Made by a program: the position numbers and the translations under genes. This document shows positions 51,170-52,594 of a stretch of 52,594 nucleotides of DNA, piece after piece. The DNA comes from Acidobacteriota bacterium (GTDB lineage Bacteria; Acidobacteriota; Blastocatellia; Pyrinomonadales; Pyrinomonadaceae): positions 1-52,594 of the forward strand of contig JAFAVK010000122.1 in the NCBI GenBank assembly GCA_019242475.1. Reading direction: 5' to 3'. The notes beneath the pieces are model-generated. The model was not told the DNA's origin and did not search any database. It worked only from the letters and a program-made list of their open reading frames with translations. Every line of letters begins with the position of its first letter. The first letter of the stretch is position 1.

Positions 51170-52590
51170 TAGTCGTCCCTGAAAAAGGTCAGGCTGGTTG
51201 TAGCTTGAAGGGTTCTTTGAAGAAGTGCCAGAGCTTCCGCAGGTTGAAGCCGCAGCCCGTCAGCAACGCGTTGATGCGGTCGCCCTCCTGACCGAGCAAG
51301 TGGTTACGTCGCATCCCGTGCTCACCCTTGAGATGACCGATTATCGGCTCGATGGCTGCGCGCCTGCGCAAGAGCGCTCTCAACGTGCGCGTCAGCCGCT
51401 TGCGGCCTGAGACGTAGACAGCGACACCCGCCGGGTGATGCGCCGCGCCTTTGAAGCCGCGGTCCACGAAGGCTGCTTCCGGCCTCACCTCCGTCGTGCG
51501 CTCGACCTGCTTGAGCGCGGGCACGAGCGTGGTCCCGTCGTAAGGGTTCTCGTGCGCGGCCTCGACGCCCACCACCCAGTTGCTCTTTGATGTGGTCACG
51601 ACCGCCACCTTACAGCCGAACTCATAAGGCTTGTGCGCCTTCCCCTTCGCGATGCATTCGACCTCCGGCGCGTGCACGCTGTAGAGCTTCCCCGTGTCGT
51701 GGCGCTGCTGGCGCAGGATACGCTCGCTACGCTCCAGTAGTGACTTGAGCGCGGGCGCGGGGCGCGGGCACTTGCGCCGGATGTCGCGGATGACGCGCCC
51801 TAAATACTGGCGTAAACGCTTGGTCTCGCGCCGCGCCCGCTTCATCTGCCGCGCCTGCGCGTAGCGCCCCTGGCGCGCGAGGGCCTGCCGGCCTAAGCGC
51901 ACGTAACTCTGCCGCAAGTTAATGCCGGCGCCCCGAGCCTCCCGCACTAAGGCGCGCCGCGCTTTGTGATAGAGGCGGGCATCGGTCGGGAAGGCGATGG
52001 CCTTCTCCTGCACCGTCGTATCGACGTTGACGCGCTTGATCTCGGAGTCGCCGAGCGCCTGCTCACGCTTGGCGGTCGAGAGCGTCTCGGTCAGCAGCTT
52101 CTCCACGCCTGCCGAGCCGAGGCGGTGACGCCACTTAACGAGTGAAGTCGGGTGACAAGGCAACTCATGCTCGAAGTGAGTACCCCCGCAGAAGAACTGC
52201 CAGTAGGGGTTCTCGACCCACTTCTCGACCACCGACTCGTCACTCTCGTCGAAGAGGTACTTGAGGTAGTGGAGCCCGACCATCAGGCGCGTCGGCAACC
52301 CAGGCCGCCCCGTCGCCTCGGCGTAGAGCGGGCCGAGTTCGGCCTCGAAGCGAGCCCAGTCGATGGCTTCGGCTAAGCGGTAAAGTGGATGCTCGTGCGA
52401 GACGAGCAGCGCCAGGCGTACCTTGGAGGCGTCATCCGCGGCTGGTTCAGGGTTCGTCGGCGGGCGCATAAATCACCGTGTTTTAACGACCAAATGGCAG
52501 AACACGGCGATTCTACACATCACTTTGAGCATCGCACACCTCGCTTTGCTCAATGTTTTCGTCGGCTTCAGACTTTTTCAGGGACGACTA
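51170..52590. mobile_element. IS5-like insertion sequence, about 1.42 kb
   Basis: The ends are perfect 18-base terminal inverted repeats: TAGTCGTCCCTGAAAAAG at 51170-51187 and its complement at 52573-52590. It holds one transposase gene on the minus strand. If the outer TA on each side is the duplicated target, the element proper is 51172-52588 with 16-base ends; only four bases of flank remain on the right, so this cannot be settled here. It has landed in the GH105 gene. Confidence 0.88.
51189..52469 (-). CDS. IS5-family DDE transposase
   Basis: A 426-residue transposase, apparently intact. The N-terminal DUF772-type region (RPGLPTRLMVGLHYLKYLFD, then NPYWQFFCG) precedes the RNase H-like core. 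The acidic residues are in NVDTTVQEKAIAFPTD (first Asp), AAFVDRGFKG (second Asp) and IEPIIGHLKGEHGM (Glu), the last being the Y/I-x2-G/R-x-E... type seen in IS5 elements. A basic helical insertion lies between the first and second Asp (RARRETKRLRQYLGR). It fills nearly the whole element, with no frameshift, so it could still be active. The ATG at 52469 is followed closely by an Asp/Pro-rich start; no strong ribosome site is seen. Confidence 0.9.
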   Translation of the reverse strand: MRPPTNPEPAADDASKVRLALLVSHEHPLYRLAEAIDWARFEAELGPLYAEATGRPGLPTRLMVGLHYLKYLFDESDESVVEKWVENPYWQFFCGGTHFEHELPCHPTSLVKWRHRLGSAGVEKLLTETLSTAKREQALGDSEIKRVNVDTTVQEKAIAFPTDARLYHKARRALVREARGAGINLRQSYVRLGRQALARQGRYAQARQMKRARRETKRLRQYLGRVIRDIRRKCPRPAPALKSLLERSERILRQQRHDTGKLYSVHAPEVECIAKGKAHKPYEFGCKVAVVTTSKSNWVVGVEAAHENPYDGTTLVPALKQVERTTEVRPEAAFVDRGFKGAAHHPAGVAVYVSGRKRLTRTLRALLRRRAAIEPIIGHLKGEHGMRRNHLLGQEGDRINALLTGCGFNLRKLWHFFKEPFKLQPA

Positions 52591-52594
52591 GTTA

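Overview
The window is a GC-rich (by eye about two thirds G+C) bacterial chromosome segment, dense in genes and with very strong G/C preference at third codon positions. The gene content suggests an acidobacterial genome, possibly class Blastocatellia. The pointers are a MoxR-DUF58-BatA-DUF4175-DUF4159 cluster, many secreted glycoside hydrolases, a fused EutBC and many short dispersed inverted repeats. This assignment is inference; there is no rRNA or marker gene to prove it.

Layout. 1-6.2 kb: the tail of an isopentenyl-diphosphate isomerase, a BNR beta-propeller overlapping a MoaD/ThiS-like ubiquitin-fold protein, a hybrid PAS histidine kinase, a GNAT acetyltransferase and a convergent secreted PQQ-type sugar dehydrogenase. 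6.2-11.7 kb: an uronate/galactoside block with a GH2 beta-glucuronidase-like enzyme, a uronate isomerase-like amidohydrolase and a beta-galactosidase broken by two internal deletions. 11.7-16.1 kb: a 623-residue protein of unknown function divergent from a single-chain ethanolamine ammonia-lyase (EutB-EutC fusion). 16.3-31.5 kb: nine co-directional genes around a MoxR ATPase. They encode a VWA membrane protein, a caspase-fold protein without its cysteine, a TPR protein with a metallopeptidase motif, MoxR, a GNAT, DUF58, a BatA-like VWA protein, a giant Gln-rich DUF4175-like protein and a DUF4159 protein. 31.6-36.9 kb: a DUF4126-GH5 mannanase fusion, then on the minus strand a lower-GC PD-(D/E)XK nuclease, an esterase and an aminotransferase. 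36.9-42.4 kb: a proB-proA-cimA-ilvE operon for proline and isoleucine precursors. It is preceded by a proline-rich 40-codon leader ORF and an intrinsic terminator that looks like an attenuator. 42.7-50.1 kb: a xylan-degrading operon (two GH3 enzymes and a GH10-CE15 bifunctional enzyme). 50.3-52.6 kb: a GH105 gene cut by an IS5-like insertion sequence.

How the parts work together. The carbohydrate enzymes are consistent with attack on glucuronoxylan, mannan and pectin-derived oligosaccharides: GH10-CE15 cuts the backbone and glucuronoyl esters, GH3 enzymes release monosaccharides, GH2 plus uronate isomerase handle glucuronate. The MoxR cluster probably builds or remodels an envelope-associated VWA complex.

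The most unusual overall property is the density of short inverted repeats. At least seven sequence families occur in about a dozen places, nearly all between genes. Several have been absorbed into genes, where they provide start codons, the start of signal peptides, C-termini or stop codons. The most testable new regulatory element is the proline-rich leader with its terminator in front of proB.
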